NCBI RefSeq assembly: GCF_028877475.1
Contig: NZ_CP113527.1
Span: 2,225,501-2,289,500 of the forward strand
Source of the DNA: Lysinibacillus irui
GTDB lineage: Bacteria > Bacillota > Bacilli > Bacillales_A > Planococcaceae
Length of the DNA stretch: 64,000 nt
Direction of reading: 5' to 3'
Positions 9,366 to 18,868 of the stretch are shown in pieces. The notes under the pieces are model-generated. The model did no database searches, had not been told where the DNA came from, and saw nothing but the letters and a program-made list of their open reading frames with translations. Made by a program: the position numbers and the translations under genes. Every line of letters begins with the position of its first letter. Positions within the stretch are counted from its first letter, which is position 1.

Positions 9366-10106
9366 ATGAATGTTATGGAAAAAGAGGATTTAAAAATTTC
9401 TATTATCATACCTGCCCATAATGAAGAAAAGTATATTGGAAAATGTTTAGAATCTGTTTCAAGAGCCTCTAAATTATGTAAAAATCAAGTTGAAATCATT
9501 GTTGTGTTAAATCGATGTACAGACCGAACGGAAGAAATTGCAAAATCGTATGATTGTATCATTGTAAAGAATAATGATAAAAACCTTTCGAAAATTAGAA
9601 ACGCAGGTGTTGAAATAGCTAGCGGTGAAATAATCGTAACAATTGATGCAGATACCCAGATGAATGAACATGTGTTGTCTAAGGCACAGGAGAACTTAAT
9701 TTCAGGGAAATACATTGGCGGCGGGGTTACAGGGAAATTTGAAAGAATGTCTTTAGGAATTTTTGTTTCCACTTTGTTATTAATTGGACCACTATTGTTT
9801 AAATATGGAGCCATTTCTGTGGGAATCTTTTGGTGCTATAAAAAGGATTTTCAATCAATCAACGGATTTAATGAAAATATGCTAATGGCAGAAGATGCAG
9901 ATTTCGCTAAACGATTAAAAGTGTGGGGAAAAAAGAACGGGAAGAAATATGGGACAATTCAAAACGGGATGCTCACTTCTACAAGAAAGTTTGATAAACA
10001 TGGAGACTGGGTTTTACTGAAACGGCCGAAAATGATCCTAGCCTATCTTAAAGGAACAGACCAGAAATATGCGGATGAAGCCTATTATGAAAATCAAGAT
10101 AGATAA
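9366..10106 (+). CDS. Family 2 glycosyltransferase
   Basis: A 246-residue GT-A fold glycosyltransferase. It opens with the GT2 nucleotide-sugar motif ISIIIPAHNEEKYIGKCLESV (about residues 11-31), has the metal-binding DADT (about 98-101) and ends with the AEDADFAKRL acceptor/catalytic-base region (about 178). One hydrophobic stretch near 130-155 may associate with the membrane. RBS AAGGGGGAT precedes the ATG. It is a single gene with no partner, so the sugar and acceptor are unknown. Confidence 0.85.
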   Translation: MNVMEKEDLKISIIIPAHNEEKYIGKCLESVSRASKLCKNQVEIIVVLNRCTDRTEEIAKSYDCIIVKNNDKNLSKIRNAGVEIASGEIIVTIDADTQMNEHVLSKAQENLISGKYIGGGVTGKFERMSLGIFVSTLLLIGPLLFKYGAISVGIFWCYKKDFQSINGFNENMLMAEDADFAKRLKVWGKKNGKKYGTIQNGMLTSTRKFDKHGDWVLLKRPKMILAYLKGTDQKYADEAYYENQDR

Positions 10107-10252
10107 AAATAAAAGCGGTAATGACTTCATTAAGAAAAGAATTCATTTTGTCTTTCCAAAATTAAATCGAATAAAGAAAAGCATTGAAAAACATTTTATA
10201 GTAAATTATTCTAATTACATCAATATTGATCAATCATTTTGAAAGGAATGAA

Positions 10253-11257
10253 TTGATATCTTTGACGTCAATGTATCAATACCAAAAGATAAAAATGAAT
10301 AATAATCCTATTTCTAACTTTGAGGCTACCATAAAAAAGGAATATGCCAATATAGCAGGTATTGCGATTAGAAAAGATGGTCATTTGATTTATGAGACAT
10401 ATTTTGATGGATACACTAAAGATGATGTATTGCATATAGCCTCTGTAACAAAAAGTATTATATCTATTCTTATTGGTATGGCAATAGACAAAGGATATAT
10501 TAACAATGTAGAGCAAAAGGTTTTAGAATTTTTTCCAGATTATACAGTGAAGCGTGGCGAAAAAACAATTCAAAAAGTCACGATAAAAGACTTGCTGACT
10601 ATGACTGCACCGTATAAATACAAGTCAGAGCCCTATACAAAAGTTTACTCAAGTGATGACTGGGTAAAAGCTACATTAGATTTACTTGGAGGCAGAGGAC
10701 ATATTGGGGAGTTTAAATACTCAACCGTTGGCGCACATATTTTATCGGGTGTTCTTACAAATGCTACTGGTCAATCTGTCAAGGACTTCGCTATAGAGAG
10801 CTTATTTAAACCTCTCGACATTACAGCTCCTCAACATACGTTTTTACGAAATAAAGAAGAACATTTCGCTTTTCTTAAAGATCAATATGTAACAGGTTGG
10901 GTAGTGGATCCTTCAGGTGTAAACACTGCTGGTTGGGGGCTTACTTTAACGCCACGCGATATGGCGAAAATAGGTCAGTTGTATTTAAATAGTGGTGTAT
11001 GGGGCAACTCGCAAATCCTTTCTTCCAAATGGATAGAGGACAGCACAAAGGAAAAAAGTCGATTCGGAGAGTTGTCATATGGATACATGTGGTGGATAGT
11101 TGATGATGATTGCTATGCAGCACTGGGTGACGGAGGAAATGTCATTTTCAACAACCCCAATAAAAAAATGGTCGTTACGATTGCGTCTCGCTTTATACCA
11201 CGTGCCAAAGATCGAATTGAATTGATTAGAAAGCATATTTTGCCATTGTTTAGTTAG
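10253..11257 (+). CDS. Serine hydrolase, beta-lactamase class C/PBP4* family
   Basis: A 334-residue penicillin-recognising-fold hydrolase: catalytic S-V-T-K (Ser64/Lys67), Tyr156 in KYST in place of the YxN motif, and a C-terminal GDGGNV segment in the position of the KTG triad. There is no signal peptide, so it is likely a cytosolic esterase/peptidase rather than a resistance beta-lactamase. The frame is open from 10226, but GAAAGGA at 10241-10247 points to the TTG at 10253 (5-bp spacing). It ends at the terminator at 11314. Confidence 0.8.
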   Translation: MISLTSMYQYQKIKMNNNPISNFEATIKKEYANIAGIAIRKDGHLIYETYFDGYTKDDVLHIASVTKSIISILIGMAIDKGYINNVEQKVLEFFPDYTVKRGEKTIQKVTIKDLLTMTAPYKYKSEPYTKVYSSDDWVKATLDLLGGRGHIGEFKYSTVGAHILSGVLTNATGQSVKDFAIESLFKPLDITAPQHTFLRNKEEHFAFLKDQYVTGWVVDPSGVNTAGWGLTLTPRDMAKIGQLYLNSGVWGNSQILSSKWIEDSTKEKSRFGELSYGYMWWIVDDDCYAALGDGGNVIFNNPNKKMVVTIASRFIPRAKDRIELIRKHILPLFS

Positions 11258-11313
11258 AGCAAGGGATGGCGAAGGTTATAAGAAAAATAAGATATAGAGA
11301 TCCATTTTTTATT

Positions 11314-11345
11314 AGCCATCTGAATTTGATCAGATGGCTTTATTT
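11314..11345 (+). terminator. Rho-independent terminator
   Basis: AGCCATCTGA (11314-11323) and TCAGATGGCT (11330-11339) form a perfect 10-bp stem with a T-rich tail after the serine hydrolase gene. Confidence 0.85.
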
Positions 11346-11513
11346 ATTTCCCTATTGGTCGCAATAATTCTTAAAACTTGAATCATTGAAGAGACTCAAG
11401 TTGATCATTGACTAAGCTTAACTTCCGGTAATTATTGAAAAGACAGATAAATAATAAATTATATTTTGGTTAGTTTAAGATTAGATCAATTAATCAACAA
11501 GGAGGGTTTTCGA

Positions 11514-13025
11514 TTGGCTTCTAACAAAAATGATAATAGCCCAAAATTACAAAGAAAATCGAAACCAAAGTTGAAAAAAGAAGAAATTACCGTTGTTGAC
11601 TCAAAATCTGCACGTAAAGCTGTTGTCGCGACGGCTGTTGGTAATGGAATGGAATGGTTTGATTTTGGGATATACTCTTATCTTGCAGCTACAATTGGAC
11701 AAGTATTTTTCCCTGAAGTAAGTGGCCCTATGCAATTAGTTTATTCTTTTGCGACATTTGCTGTTGCCTTTATTGCTCGACCTATTGGTGGCATTTTCTT
11801 TGGTATGCTTGGGGACCGCCTAGGCCGTAAAAAAGTTTTAGCTATAACCTTAATCATGATGGCTCTAGCCACATTAAGTATTGGCTTGATCCCTAGCTAT
11901 GCGTCTATTGGCTCTACTGCCACAATTATTTTACTCATTGCTCGCTTAATTCAAGGATTTTCGTCTGGTGGAGAATATTCAGGTGCTATGACGTTTATTG
12001 CTGAGTCTACTCCAGATAAGAAAAGAGGATTTATGTCAAGTGGTCTTGAGGTCGGCACCTTAGTTGGCTATATCGCAGGCGCAAGTCTTGTTACGTTACT
12101 TACGTTTATGTTAGGGGAGGAAACGATGCTAGCATGGGGTTGGCGAATTCCGTTTCTTTTATCTGCCCCTATTGGTTTAATCGGCTTTTATTTACGGAAT
12201 AATTTAGAAGAAACGCCTGTTTTTGAAGCGATGCAGGAAAAAAAATCTGACGATGAAGATCATATATCCGTTAAGCACATTTTACAGTTCCACTGGAGAG
12301 CAATCCTTATAGGTATGTTTGTTGTATTCTTTTATATCGTTGTAAACTATACCATTTTATCTTATATGCCTTCACACTTAACCGTTGTACTTGGTTATGG
12401 AGAAGCAGAAGGACTATTATTAATTGTTATTGCCATGATTATTATGATTCCGATTGTTTTGTTAATGGGGTATTTTAGTGACCGGATTGGAGCAAAAAAG
12501 ATCATTCAAGGCGGTTTAATTGGTTTGATTATTTTAAGTATCCCTTCGTTTAACTTAATTGGTAGTAATAACTCATTACTTGTCTTTCTAGGATTAATGA
12601 TTCTTGCGGTATTTTCCTCCTCTTTCCAAGGAACCATGCCTGCATTATTGCCCTCACTATTTTTTACCAAAGTTCGGAATGGGGCATTAGCCATTACATT
12701 TAATATTTCTGCCTCCTTATTTGGAGGTACGACACCTTTACTTGTATCATGGTTAATTAGTAAAACACAGAATGAAATGGTACCAGCCTACTATCTAATA
12801 TTTGCATCTGTTATCGGTATTATTGTTGTAACCATCTTCGTAAAAGAAACTTCAGGAAAAGCTCTTCGAGGTTCACCGCCAGCAGTTGCAGAGAAAGCTG
12901 AAATCAAAGAGATTTTAGAAGAACCTGAGGAAGCATTATGGTGGCATGACGAGAGGAAAGAGATTGAAGAACGTATTGAAGATCGTTTGGACATAAAAAT
13001 AAATGAAGAAGAAAAAAATAATTGA
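11514..13025 (+). CDS. MFS transporter, metabolite:H+ symporter (MHS) family, ProP-like
   Basis: A 503-residue, 12-segment symporter. It has the MHS opening GNGMEWFDFGIYSYLA (about residues 43-58), the MFS signature GDRLGRKK in loop 2-3 (about 101-108) and a second copy SDRIGAKK in loop 8-9. The acidic/basic C-terminus after about 450 (EEPEEALWWHDERKEIEERIEDR) looks like a short amphipathic coiled coil, as in the osmosensor ProP, so proline/betaine uptake is possible but not proven. The frame is open from 11466; AAGGAGGG with an 8-bp gap selects TTG 11514. The N-terminus is long and lysine-rich. Confidence 0.85.
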   Translation: MASNKNDNSPKLQRKSKPKLKKEEITVVDSKSARKAVVATAVGNGMEWFDFGIYSYLAATIGQVFFPEVSGPMQLVYSFATFAVAFIARPIGGIFFGMLGDRLGRKKVLAITLIMMALATLSIGLIPSYASIGSTATIILLIARLIQGFSSGGEYSGAMTFIAESTPDKKRGFMSSGLEVGTLVGYIAGASLVTLLTFMLGEETMLAWGWRIPFLLSAPIGLIGFYLRNNLEETPVFEAMQEKKSDDEDHISVKHILQFHWRAILIGMFVVFFYIVVNYTILSYMPSHLTVVLGYGEAEGLLLIVIAMIIMIPIVLLMGYFSDRIGAKKIIQGGLIGLIILSIPSFNLIGSNNSLLVFLGLMILAVFSSSFQGTMPALLPSLFFTKVRNGALAITFNISASLFGGTTPLLVSWLISKTQNEMVPAYYLIFASVIGIIVVTIFVKETSGKALRGSPPAVAEKAEIKEILEEPEEALWWHDERKEIEERIEDRLDIKINEEEKNN

Positions 13026-13060
13026 CTTTAAAGATAAAAAACCATCATAACCAACATTCT

Positions 13061-13100
13061 AAAAGATTCCGTGTAGTGTTAAAGCATGGAATCTTTTTAT
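13061..13100 (+). terminator. Rho-independent terminator
   Basis: AAAAGATTCC (13061-13070) pairs with GGAATCTTTT (13088-13097) and runs into T-rich sequence. It ends the ProP-like gene. Confidence 0.8.
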
Positions 13101-13182
13101 TTTATATATCCTCCAACTAAAATGCGCAATTGCCTCTTGGATGGAATTTATAGTATGCTTAACCAAAAAGGAGGAGATACTA

Positions 13183-13680
13183 ATGGTTAGACAATTGATC
13201 ATTGGTGACGCTATGTATGAACTAGCTACAACGCGTCGAATTTTAGACTGTTTGCCCGATGAGCATATGGCATGGAGGCCTCATGATAAATCGATGACGC
13301 TCGGCGGACTGGCCACCCACTTAATCAACCTGCTGAACTGGCAAGTGGCAATTTTTCAGCACACCGAGTTTGATCTCTCAACGGTGCCGCTTCGTCGAGA
13401 GGCATTAGAAAGTCGCTCTGACATTCTAGTTGAGTTTGATGCAAACGTCGGCAAAATAGACAAGCTACTAGCCGATTGTGACGAGAAAACGCTCGGTGAA
13501 GAATGGACTCTACGCCATGGCGAGCAAATCATCCGCCGTGAACCACGAGCGCTTGCCTTCCGTACCTTCGGCTTAAGCCATATGATCCATCACCGTGCGC
13601 AGCTGGGGGTATACTTACGACTTCTCAACATTCCAGTGCCAGGTATGTACGGCCCTTCTGCAGATGAGGAAGCTCAATAA
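13183..13680 (+). CDS. DinB family protein
   Basis: A 165-residue four-helix-bundle DinB protein with the metal triad visible at His46 (LATHL) and at His133/136/137 (SHMIHH). The reaction is unknown; members are thiol transferases or damage-inducible hydrolases. The frame is open from 13141, but AAGGAGGAG lies 6 bp before the ATG at 13183. The base composition is odd: stretches such as 13300-13360 and 13540-13620 are clearly richer in G and C than the neighbours, hinting at acquisition from another genome. A terminator lies at 13791. Confidence 0.85.
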   Translation: MVRQLIIGDAMYELATTRRILDCLPDEHMAWRPHDKSMTLGGLATHLINLLNWQVAIFQHTEFDLSTVPLRREALESRSDILVEFDANVGKIDKLLADCDEKTLGEEWTLRHGEQIIRREPRALAFRTFGLSHMIHHRAQLGVYLRLLNIPVPGMYGPSADEEAQ

Positions 13681-13790
13681 TCTAACAACCTAAAGTGTGA
13701 GGACGTATATAAGGTAACTTGGACAAGTATCACGAGTAAACAAAAAATGTTCTAAAAATAAAGCTGTTTTAACTATCTTATTTTCTAGAT

Positions 13791-13823
13791 CAGGTGCTCA
13801 TTATAAGTGAGCATCTGTTTTTA
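13791..13823 (+). terminator. Rho-independent terminator
   Basis: CAGGTGCTCA/TGAGCATCTG hairpin with a seven-base loop and a T-rich tail between the DinB gene and the convergent sulfite-exporter-like gene. Confidence 0.7.
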
Positions 13824-13845
13824 TACTGAATTGCTTACATGTTAG

Positions 13846-14613
13846 TTATTTTATTAAATCCGTTACAATCTGAACAATTAGCAAAAAAAAGATAATTGGT
13901 AATATAAGTTGAACCCACTTTATTTTAATATAAGGAATAATCTTTAAACCTAAGAAAGAGCCAACAATTGAGCCCATTGAAACAGGAATCGCTATGCCCC
14001 AATTAACAATGCCAGTAAAGTAATAAAAGAGAAAGGCACCTGTACAGCTTGAAAACGAGATAATTCTTGTTAATTCAACTGCTTTTACATAGTTATATTG
14101 TTTTTTCAAGAAATAGGTTATATTCATAAGAGCTGAGCCTGGTCCAAAACCACCGTCATAGATTGAAATCGCAAACGGAATGAGTTTATTAGTCACTTGT
14201 TCCTGTGTTTCTTTTATTTCTTTAACAATGAATGTACTACTGCGAATAACAATAATAAATCCCAAAATTAAGCTTATACAAGCTATCACATTCATAATTT
14301 GCTCCGATAATAGAAGGGCTAAAAACGCACCAAACACTCCTCCTAAACTCGAAAAAAATAATAAAGACCTGTATTGTTTTAAAGATACCTGTCCTTTTAT
14401 GACAAACGTAACGACATTGGATAGAGCTGAAATTCCTGTCGCAAATTTATTAACAGCAATCGTGGTATGAATTGGAATGCCAATAAGTAACATCGAAGGC
14501 ATTAAAATAAAGCCAGCAGCACCAAAAAGAACGCCAATTATTGCCGCAAGTAACCCAATTGTAAATAAAATAAAACCCTTTGCTGATACCCATTCTTGTA
14601 ATAAAATTTCCAC
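13846..14613 (-). CDS. TauE/SafE (sulfite exporter) family membrane protein
   Basis: A 255-residue protein of seven to eight hydrophobic segments in two repeated halves, each opening with a small-residue turn (GLLAAIIGVLFGAAGF in the first; GGFGPGSALM in the second), typical of TauE/SafE. The family exports sulfite, sulfonates or related small anions. Start GTG 14613 has GAGGTG 6 bp upstream. It is divergent from a LysR regulator with about 100 bp between them, the common arrangement for LTTR control. The anion is not known. Confidence 0.8.
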   Translation of the reverse strand: MEILLQEWVSAKGFILFTIGLLAAIIGVLFGAAGFILMPSMLLIGIPIHTTIAVNKFATGISALSNVVTFVIKGQVSLKQYRSLLFFSSLGGVFGAFLALLLSEQIMNVIACISLILGFIIVIRSSTFIVKEIKETQEQVTNKLIPFAISIYDGGFGPGSALMNITYFLKKQYNYVKAVELTRIISFSSCTGAFLFYYFTGIVNWGIAIPVSMGSIVGSFLGLKIIPYIKIKWVQLILPIIFFLLIVQIVTDLIK

Positions 14614-14676
14614 TTAAATCACCTCTATCCTTAAATTACTGTTAAACTATATATAAAACAAATATATAATAATTGT

Positions 14677-14703
14677 TTATTCATAAATTTTATTTATGAA
14701 TAA
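14677..14703. promoter_or_regulatory. 27-bp palindrome in the tauE/lysR divergent region
   Basis: TTATTCATAAA (14677-14687) and TTTATGAATAA (14693-14703) are perfect 11-bp inverted arms around TTTTA. The right arm abuts the ribosome site of the LysR gene. This is a good candidate for the regulator's autoregulatory operator, or for an mRNA hairpin masking the ribosome site. Confidence 0.6.
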
Positions 14704-14718
14704 GGAGGGGTGATTAAA

Positions 14719-15603
14719 ATGAATTTGCATGCATTAAGAATATTTACGAATGTGGCAAAGCTTGGTGGAATTACTGCAGCAGCGAATAGTATGCTACTTA
14801 GTCAACCTGCTGTTACGATTCAAATTCGGAAATTAGAGAATGAAATTGGAACAAAATTAATTGAAGGCAAAGGACGGGGGATTCAGTTAACTCCAGAGGG
14901 GAGGTTTTTATACGAGCAGGGAATGCGTTTATTTTATTTAGAAGGACAAATCGATGAAAAACTCGCTAAATTTTTAGCAAAGGAAGACAAAATACATATA
15001 GCTTCTTCTTACATTCCAACTAATTATATACTGCCGCCTTTTATAGCACAGTATAAGCTTGCGAATCCTCACATTGAATGTATTGTATCGTTAGGTAATG
15101 TAAAATCTGTTGAGGAACAGGTTCTGAATTATGAGGTAGATATTGGTTTTGTCGTTCAAAGCAATATTGGTCATAATGATCTTCAATTTGAAAAGATTTT
15201 AGATATCCCGTTCTGGTTTATTGTCCACCCATCACATTCTTTAGCAAATCAAACCGTTGCCATTTCCGAACTATCGAACGAAGACTTTATTTATCGGGAG
15301 CGTGGTAGCTCGACATTAGATTTACTGGAGTCAGTATTTTACACGTTTAATGCCCCATTACCTAAGTTTGGACTTCAAATGCAGGGCTTGCATGAATCGA
15401 TTAAAGTTGTGGAAGCAGGATACGGTATGACTTTAGCACCCTCCTATAGTGTGATAGACAATATAACAAATGGAAAACTGGCTCGAGTATTTGTTGAGCA
15501 GGTAAATATCCAACAAAGTTTATTTATCTGTACACGCAAATCAGAAATAGCAGAGCATCCATTTATTCAATATTTAAAAACTCATTTAGACAGGTTAAAG
15601 TAA
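14719..15603 (+). CDS. LysR-family transcriptional regulator
   Basis: A 294-residue LTTR: HTH in residues 1-60 (MNLHALRIFTNVAKLGGITA, AANSMLLSQPAVTIQIRKLE) and an effector-binding domain from about 85 to 290. The frame can begin at GTG 14710, but AAGGAGGGG is 8 bp before ATG 14719. It most resembles the CysL/YwfK-type regulators by eye. Next to a sulfite-exporter family gene, a sulfur-compound effector is plausible (inference). Confidence 0.85.
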   Translation: MNLHALRIFTNVAKLGGITAAANSMLLSQPAVTIQIRKLENEIGTKLIEGKGRGIQLTPEGRFLYEQGMRLFYLEGQIDEKLAKFLAKEDKIHIASSYIPTNYILPPFIAQYKLANPHIECIVSLGNVKSVEEQVLNYEVDIGFVVQSNIGHNDLQFEKILDIPFWFIVHPSHSLANQTVAISELSNEDFIYRERGSSTLDLLESVFYTFNAPLPKFGLQMQGLHESIKVVEAGYGMTLAPSYSVIDNITNGKLARVFVEQVNIQQSLFICTRKSEIAEHPFIQYLKTHLDRLK

Positions 15604-15707
15604 TCAACAATATAGAACTAGCATTTAGGGCATGCTAACTTCTCGATTATTGATTACTTCAGTTTAACAGTTCATAGGTGAGAGGAACTAGCTATTATTA
15701 ATGGTTT

Positions 15708-15746
15708 AGAGCCATGCTACACATTACATGTAGCATGGCTCTTTAT
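15708..15746. terminator. Bidirectional terminator
   Basis: A perfect 14-bp stem, AGAGCCATGCTACA (15708-15721) with its complement at 15729-15742, between the convergent lysR and XRE-cupin genes. Confidence 0.8.
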
Positions 15747-15755
15747 AAGTCATTT

Positions 15756-16265
15756 TTATTGTGAAGAAACAAGTAGGAACTTGACAGGTTTCTCTTGATA
15801 GTTGTACCAGTAATGCGTTTTTCTAGCATCAAACATTTTAGACTCGTTTTCTTGCAAAACAAATTTTTTCTCCTCAATAATAATGGTCAGTTCTCCTTCT
15901 ACAACATAGATAAATTCATAACCGTCATGGGAAAGAGCGTTTCCTTCATTTTCTCCAGCCTTTAATGTCACAAGCATGGGGAGATAGGAAGCATCTATAT
16001 TCCCATCTGATAAGTCTAAATAATGGAATTGGGAACGTATTTCATGTAATTCTTCATTGTTAGTAGGGAAAAAAATACTTGGATTTACACCTAAAGCATC
16101 TGCAATTTTCTTCAAAGAGTCTAATGTTACATTAGATTTTCCTCTTTCCACCTGTGATAAGAAGCTAATAGAAACTCCTGTTTGAGTGGCAAGCATTTTT
16201 AATGTATATTGTCTTTCTTTGCGTATTCTTTTCAATGTCTCTCCTAGAAAATCTGATGTCATCAT
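15756..16265 (-). CDS. XRE-family regulator with C-terminal cupin sensor domain
   Basis: A 169-residue protein: Cro/C1-type HTH at residues 8-63 (LKRIRKERQYTLKMLA, VSISFLSQVERGK, LGVNPSIFF), followed by a cupin_2 domain (about 95-165, with DGYEFIYVVEGEL). This architecture (PuuR-like) senses small molecules, often amino acids or amines. RBS AAAGGGG precedes ATGATG. It is divergent from an MHS symporter and an ornithine-cyclodeaminase-like gene, which it probably controls from the 16266-16429 gap. Confidence 0.85.
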   Translation of the reverse strand: MMTSDFLGETLKRIRKERQYTLKMLATQTGVSISFLSQVERGKSNVTLDSLKKIADALGVNPSIFFPTNNEELHEIRSQFHYLDLSDGNIDASYLPMLVTLKAGENEGNALSHDGYEFIYVVEGELTIIIEEKKFVLQENESKMFDARKTHYWYNYQEKPVKFLLVSSQ

Positions 16266-16429
16266 ATCAAACCCCTTTATTGATTATACTATTTTATTCT
16301 ATACACGTTTTAATAGAAAGCATAATAAAAAAGTAATTTCTATTATTGACAGAGAATTCGGGTAATTGTAAAGTAATAACAAGAATAAATTGAAGTACCA
16401 CTTCAATTTCAAACAAAGGGGGAAAATAG

Positions 16430-17770
16430 ATGGATGGAAAACAAATGAGAAAGATTTGGATTGCTAGTTTGGTAGGGAGTTCCATTGAATGGTTCGATTA
16501 TTTTTTGTATGGCACAGTTGCGGCACTCGTTTTTAATCAAGTTTTTTTTGTTAATGATGATCCTACAGTTGGTTTGTTACTTGCTTACGCATCCTTTGCT
16601 TTATCGTTCTTTATTAGACCGTTTGGTGGAGTTATTTTCAGTCATATTGGAGATAAGATTGGCCGTAAAAAAACACTCGTATTAACGCTGAGTTTGATGG
16701 GGATTGCTACCTTTGGGATGGGATTACTTCCTACATATCAAGCTATTGGCATTTGGGCTCCCATATTATTGATTACTTTACGATTAGTACAAGGATTAGG
16801 TATTGGTGGAGAATGGGGAGGAGCTCTTTTACTTGCTGTCGAATATGCTCCAAAGGAAAAGAGAGGATTATATGGAGCTATACCACAAATGGGTGTAACG
16901 ATTGGTATGGTGTTAGGAACTGTTGCATTGTCTATAATGACTTTACTTCCTGAAGGATCCTTTATGTCATGGGGATGGCGTATACCATTTTTAATAAGTG
17001 CATTTTTAGTTTTATTTGGTTTATGGATTCGTAAAGGAATTGATGAGACACCATCATTTAAAAAGGTGCAAGAATCAGGTGACATTCCTAAACTACCTAT
17101 TATAGAAACATTGAAAAACTATTGGCGTGAAGTCTTAATTGCAATTGGAGCGAAGGTTGTTGAAACAGCACCTTTCTATATTTTTGGAACATTTGTTGTA
17201 TCCTATGCAACATCAAATTTAGGTTTCTCAAGAACTGTCACTCTAAATGCCGTCATGATTGCCACAATCATTACGACCATTTTAATTCCTATAATGGGAA
17301 GCTTGTCTGATAAATATGGACGCAAAAAGTTATACATTATTGGAACGGTTGGCATGATACTCTTTGCATTCCCTTATTTTTGGATGTTACAGCAACAATC
17401 CGCGATATTACTTGTAGTAGCCACAATCATCGGTCTAGGCATTATTTGGTCGCCAATTACGGCCGTGCTAGGGACAATGTTTTCAGAAATTTTCGACGCA
17501 AAAATTCGTTACACAGGGATTACACTTGGTTACCAAATTGGTGCAGCTGTAGCAGGTGGAACGGCTCCTTTAGTAGCAACAGCTCTATTAGTTCAATTTG
17601 ATAATTCCTATATACCAATTGCTTTATATATTATTTTTACAGCAATCGTATCACTAATTGCCATTTGGGCTGTTAAAGATCGTAGTCAAGAGAATTTAGA
17701 CAACGACATTCAAAAAGAATCGAAATTAAGTGATACGAAAAAAATCCCAGTTGGGACTATGAAGTCGTGA
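16430..17770 (+). CDS. MFS transporter, metabolite:H+ symporter (MHS) family
   Basis: A 446-residue 12-TM symporter with SSIEWFDYFLYGTVAALVF near residue 18, GDKIGRKK in loop 2-3 (about 75-82), the RLVQGLGIGGEWGGALLL motif in TM4-5 (about 114-131) and SDKYGRKK in loop 8-9. Closest in type to shikimate/alpha-ketoglutarate/dicarboxylate symporters, but the substrate is not inferable. The downstream cyclodeaminase-like enzyme (27 bp away) suggests an amino-acid-like or imino-acid substrate. It is about 59 percent identical by eye in its signature regions to the paralogue at 50622-51950. Confidence 0.85.
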   Translation: MDGKQMRKIWIASLVGSSIEWFDYFLYGTVAALVFNQVFFVNDDPTVGLLLAYASFALSFFIRPFGGVIFSHIGDKIGRKKTLVLTLSLMGIATFGMGLLPTYQAIGIWAPILLITLRLVQGLGIGGEWGGALLLAVEYAPKEKRGLYGAIPQMGVTIGMVLGTVALSIMTLLPEGSFMSWGWRIPFLISAFLVLFGLWIRKGIDETPSFKKVQESGDIPKLPIIETLKNYWREVLIAIGAKVVETAPFYIFGTFVVSYATSNLGFSRTVTLNAVMIATIITTILIPIMGSLSDKYGRKKLYIIGTVGMILFAFPYFWMLQQQSAILLVVATIIGLGIIWSPITAVLGTMFSEIFDAKIRYTGITLGYQIGAAVAGGTAPLVATALLVQFDNSYIPIALYIIFTAIVSLIAIWAVKDRSQENLDNDIQKESKLSDTKKIPVGTMKS

Positions 17771-17797
17771 TGACAGACGATTTAATGGAGGATATGG

Positions 17798-18784
17798 ATG
17801 ATGTTGATATTAAACGAAGAACAGATTATGAAGAGCTACAATATGAAAAATGCGATAGAGGATGTTAGGAAAGTATTAAAAGCAAAAGAAGAAAATAAAA
17901 TTGCCGACGTGCATCGAACTGTCATAGATTTTCCAGATCATGATGCATCGGCACTCTATATGCCAAGTGCAGACTTAGTGAGTGAAGTTGCCGCTGTAAA
18001 AGTAGTGACCATTTTTCCTAAAAATTCTCCAAAGGGGATGCCCACAACGCAAGGAGTTTTATTACTTACAGATGCAGAGAATGGTTCCCATGTGGCTATG
18101 ATGAATGCCTCTTATCTAACTCGACTAAGAACTGGAGCTTTAAGTGGGATTGCTACAGATTATTTATCAAAAAAGGATGCGACAATTCTAACAGTAATTG
18201 GAACAGGTGGGATGGCTTTTGAGCAAGTACTAGGCGTACTAGCTGTAAGATCTATCACTAAAATTCTACTTGTTAATAAAACAACCTCTAAAGCACATCG
18301 TTTTGGTGAGAAATTAAAAGAATATGGAGTGAAAATCCCTTTTGAGGTCATAGATGAAGTATCAGTGGCAGTCAAGCAAGCAGATATTATTTGCTGTGCT
18401 ACAAGATCAACAAGTGCCGTTTTAGATGGAGAATATTTAAAGCCAGGAACTCATATTAATGGTATAGGATCCTATTTACCAACTATGCGTGAAATAGATG
18501 AGACCACTATTTTGAAAGCTAATAAAATTGTAGTAGATGATCATAATGGCGTAAAAAATGAAGCTGGTGAATTTATTCATGCAGCAGAAAAAGGTATTTG
18601 GTCTTTCGACAAGATATATTGTGACCTTGGTAAACTTGTCACAGAGACTAAGAATGGTAGAGAGGACGAAGAGGAGATTACCATTTTTAAATCGGTAGGT
18701 GCAGCTTACTATGATTTAGCAGTCGCGAAAGGCGTATATCAAAAAGCAAAGGAACTAGGAATTGGCATAGAAATTGATATGTAA
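17798..18784 (+). CDS. Ornithine cyclodeaminase/mu-crystallin family enzyme
   Basis: A 328-residue NAD(P)-dependent enzyme with the family landmarks: KVVTIFPKNSPKGMPTTQG (about residues 67-85), TRLRTGALSGIATDYL (about 107-122) and Rossmann GTGGMAFEQ (about 134-142). Members are ornithine cyclodeaminases, alanine dehydrogenases, pyrroline-2-carboxylate or ketimine reductases. With its operon partner symporter and the XRE-cupin regulator it probably processes an imported amino/imino acid. RBS GGAGG lies 6 bp before the first ATG. Confidence 0.85.
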   Translation: MMLILNEEQIMKSYNMKNAIEDVRKVLKAKEENKIADVHRTVIDFPDHDASALYMPSADLVSEVAAVKVVTIFPKNSPKGMPTTQGVLLLTDAENGSHVAMMNASYLTRLRTGALSGIATDYLSKKDATILTVIGTGGMAFEQVLGVLAVRSITKILLVNKTTSKAHRFGEKLKEYGVKIPFEVIDEVSVAVKQADIICCATRSTSAVLDGEYLKPGTHINGIGSYLPTMREIDETTILKANKIVVDDHNGVKNEAGEFIHAAEKGIWSFDKIYCDLGKLVTETKNGREDEEEITIFKSVGAAYYDLAVAKGVYQKAKELGIGIEIDM

Positions 18785-18868
18785 TACTAATGACAATATG
18801 AACATTAGCAGAAGAAATAAAAGGGCTGTATTTACAAAGGAGACAGGATCAAATAGGAGGAATTGAAA

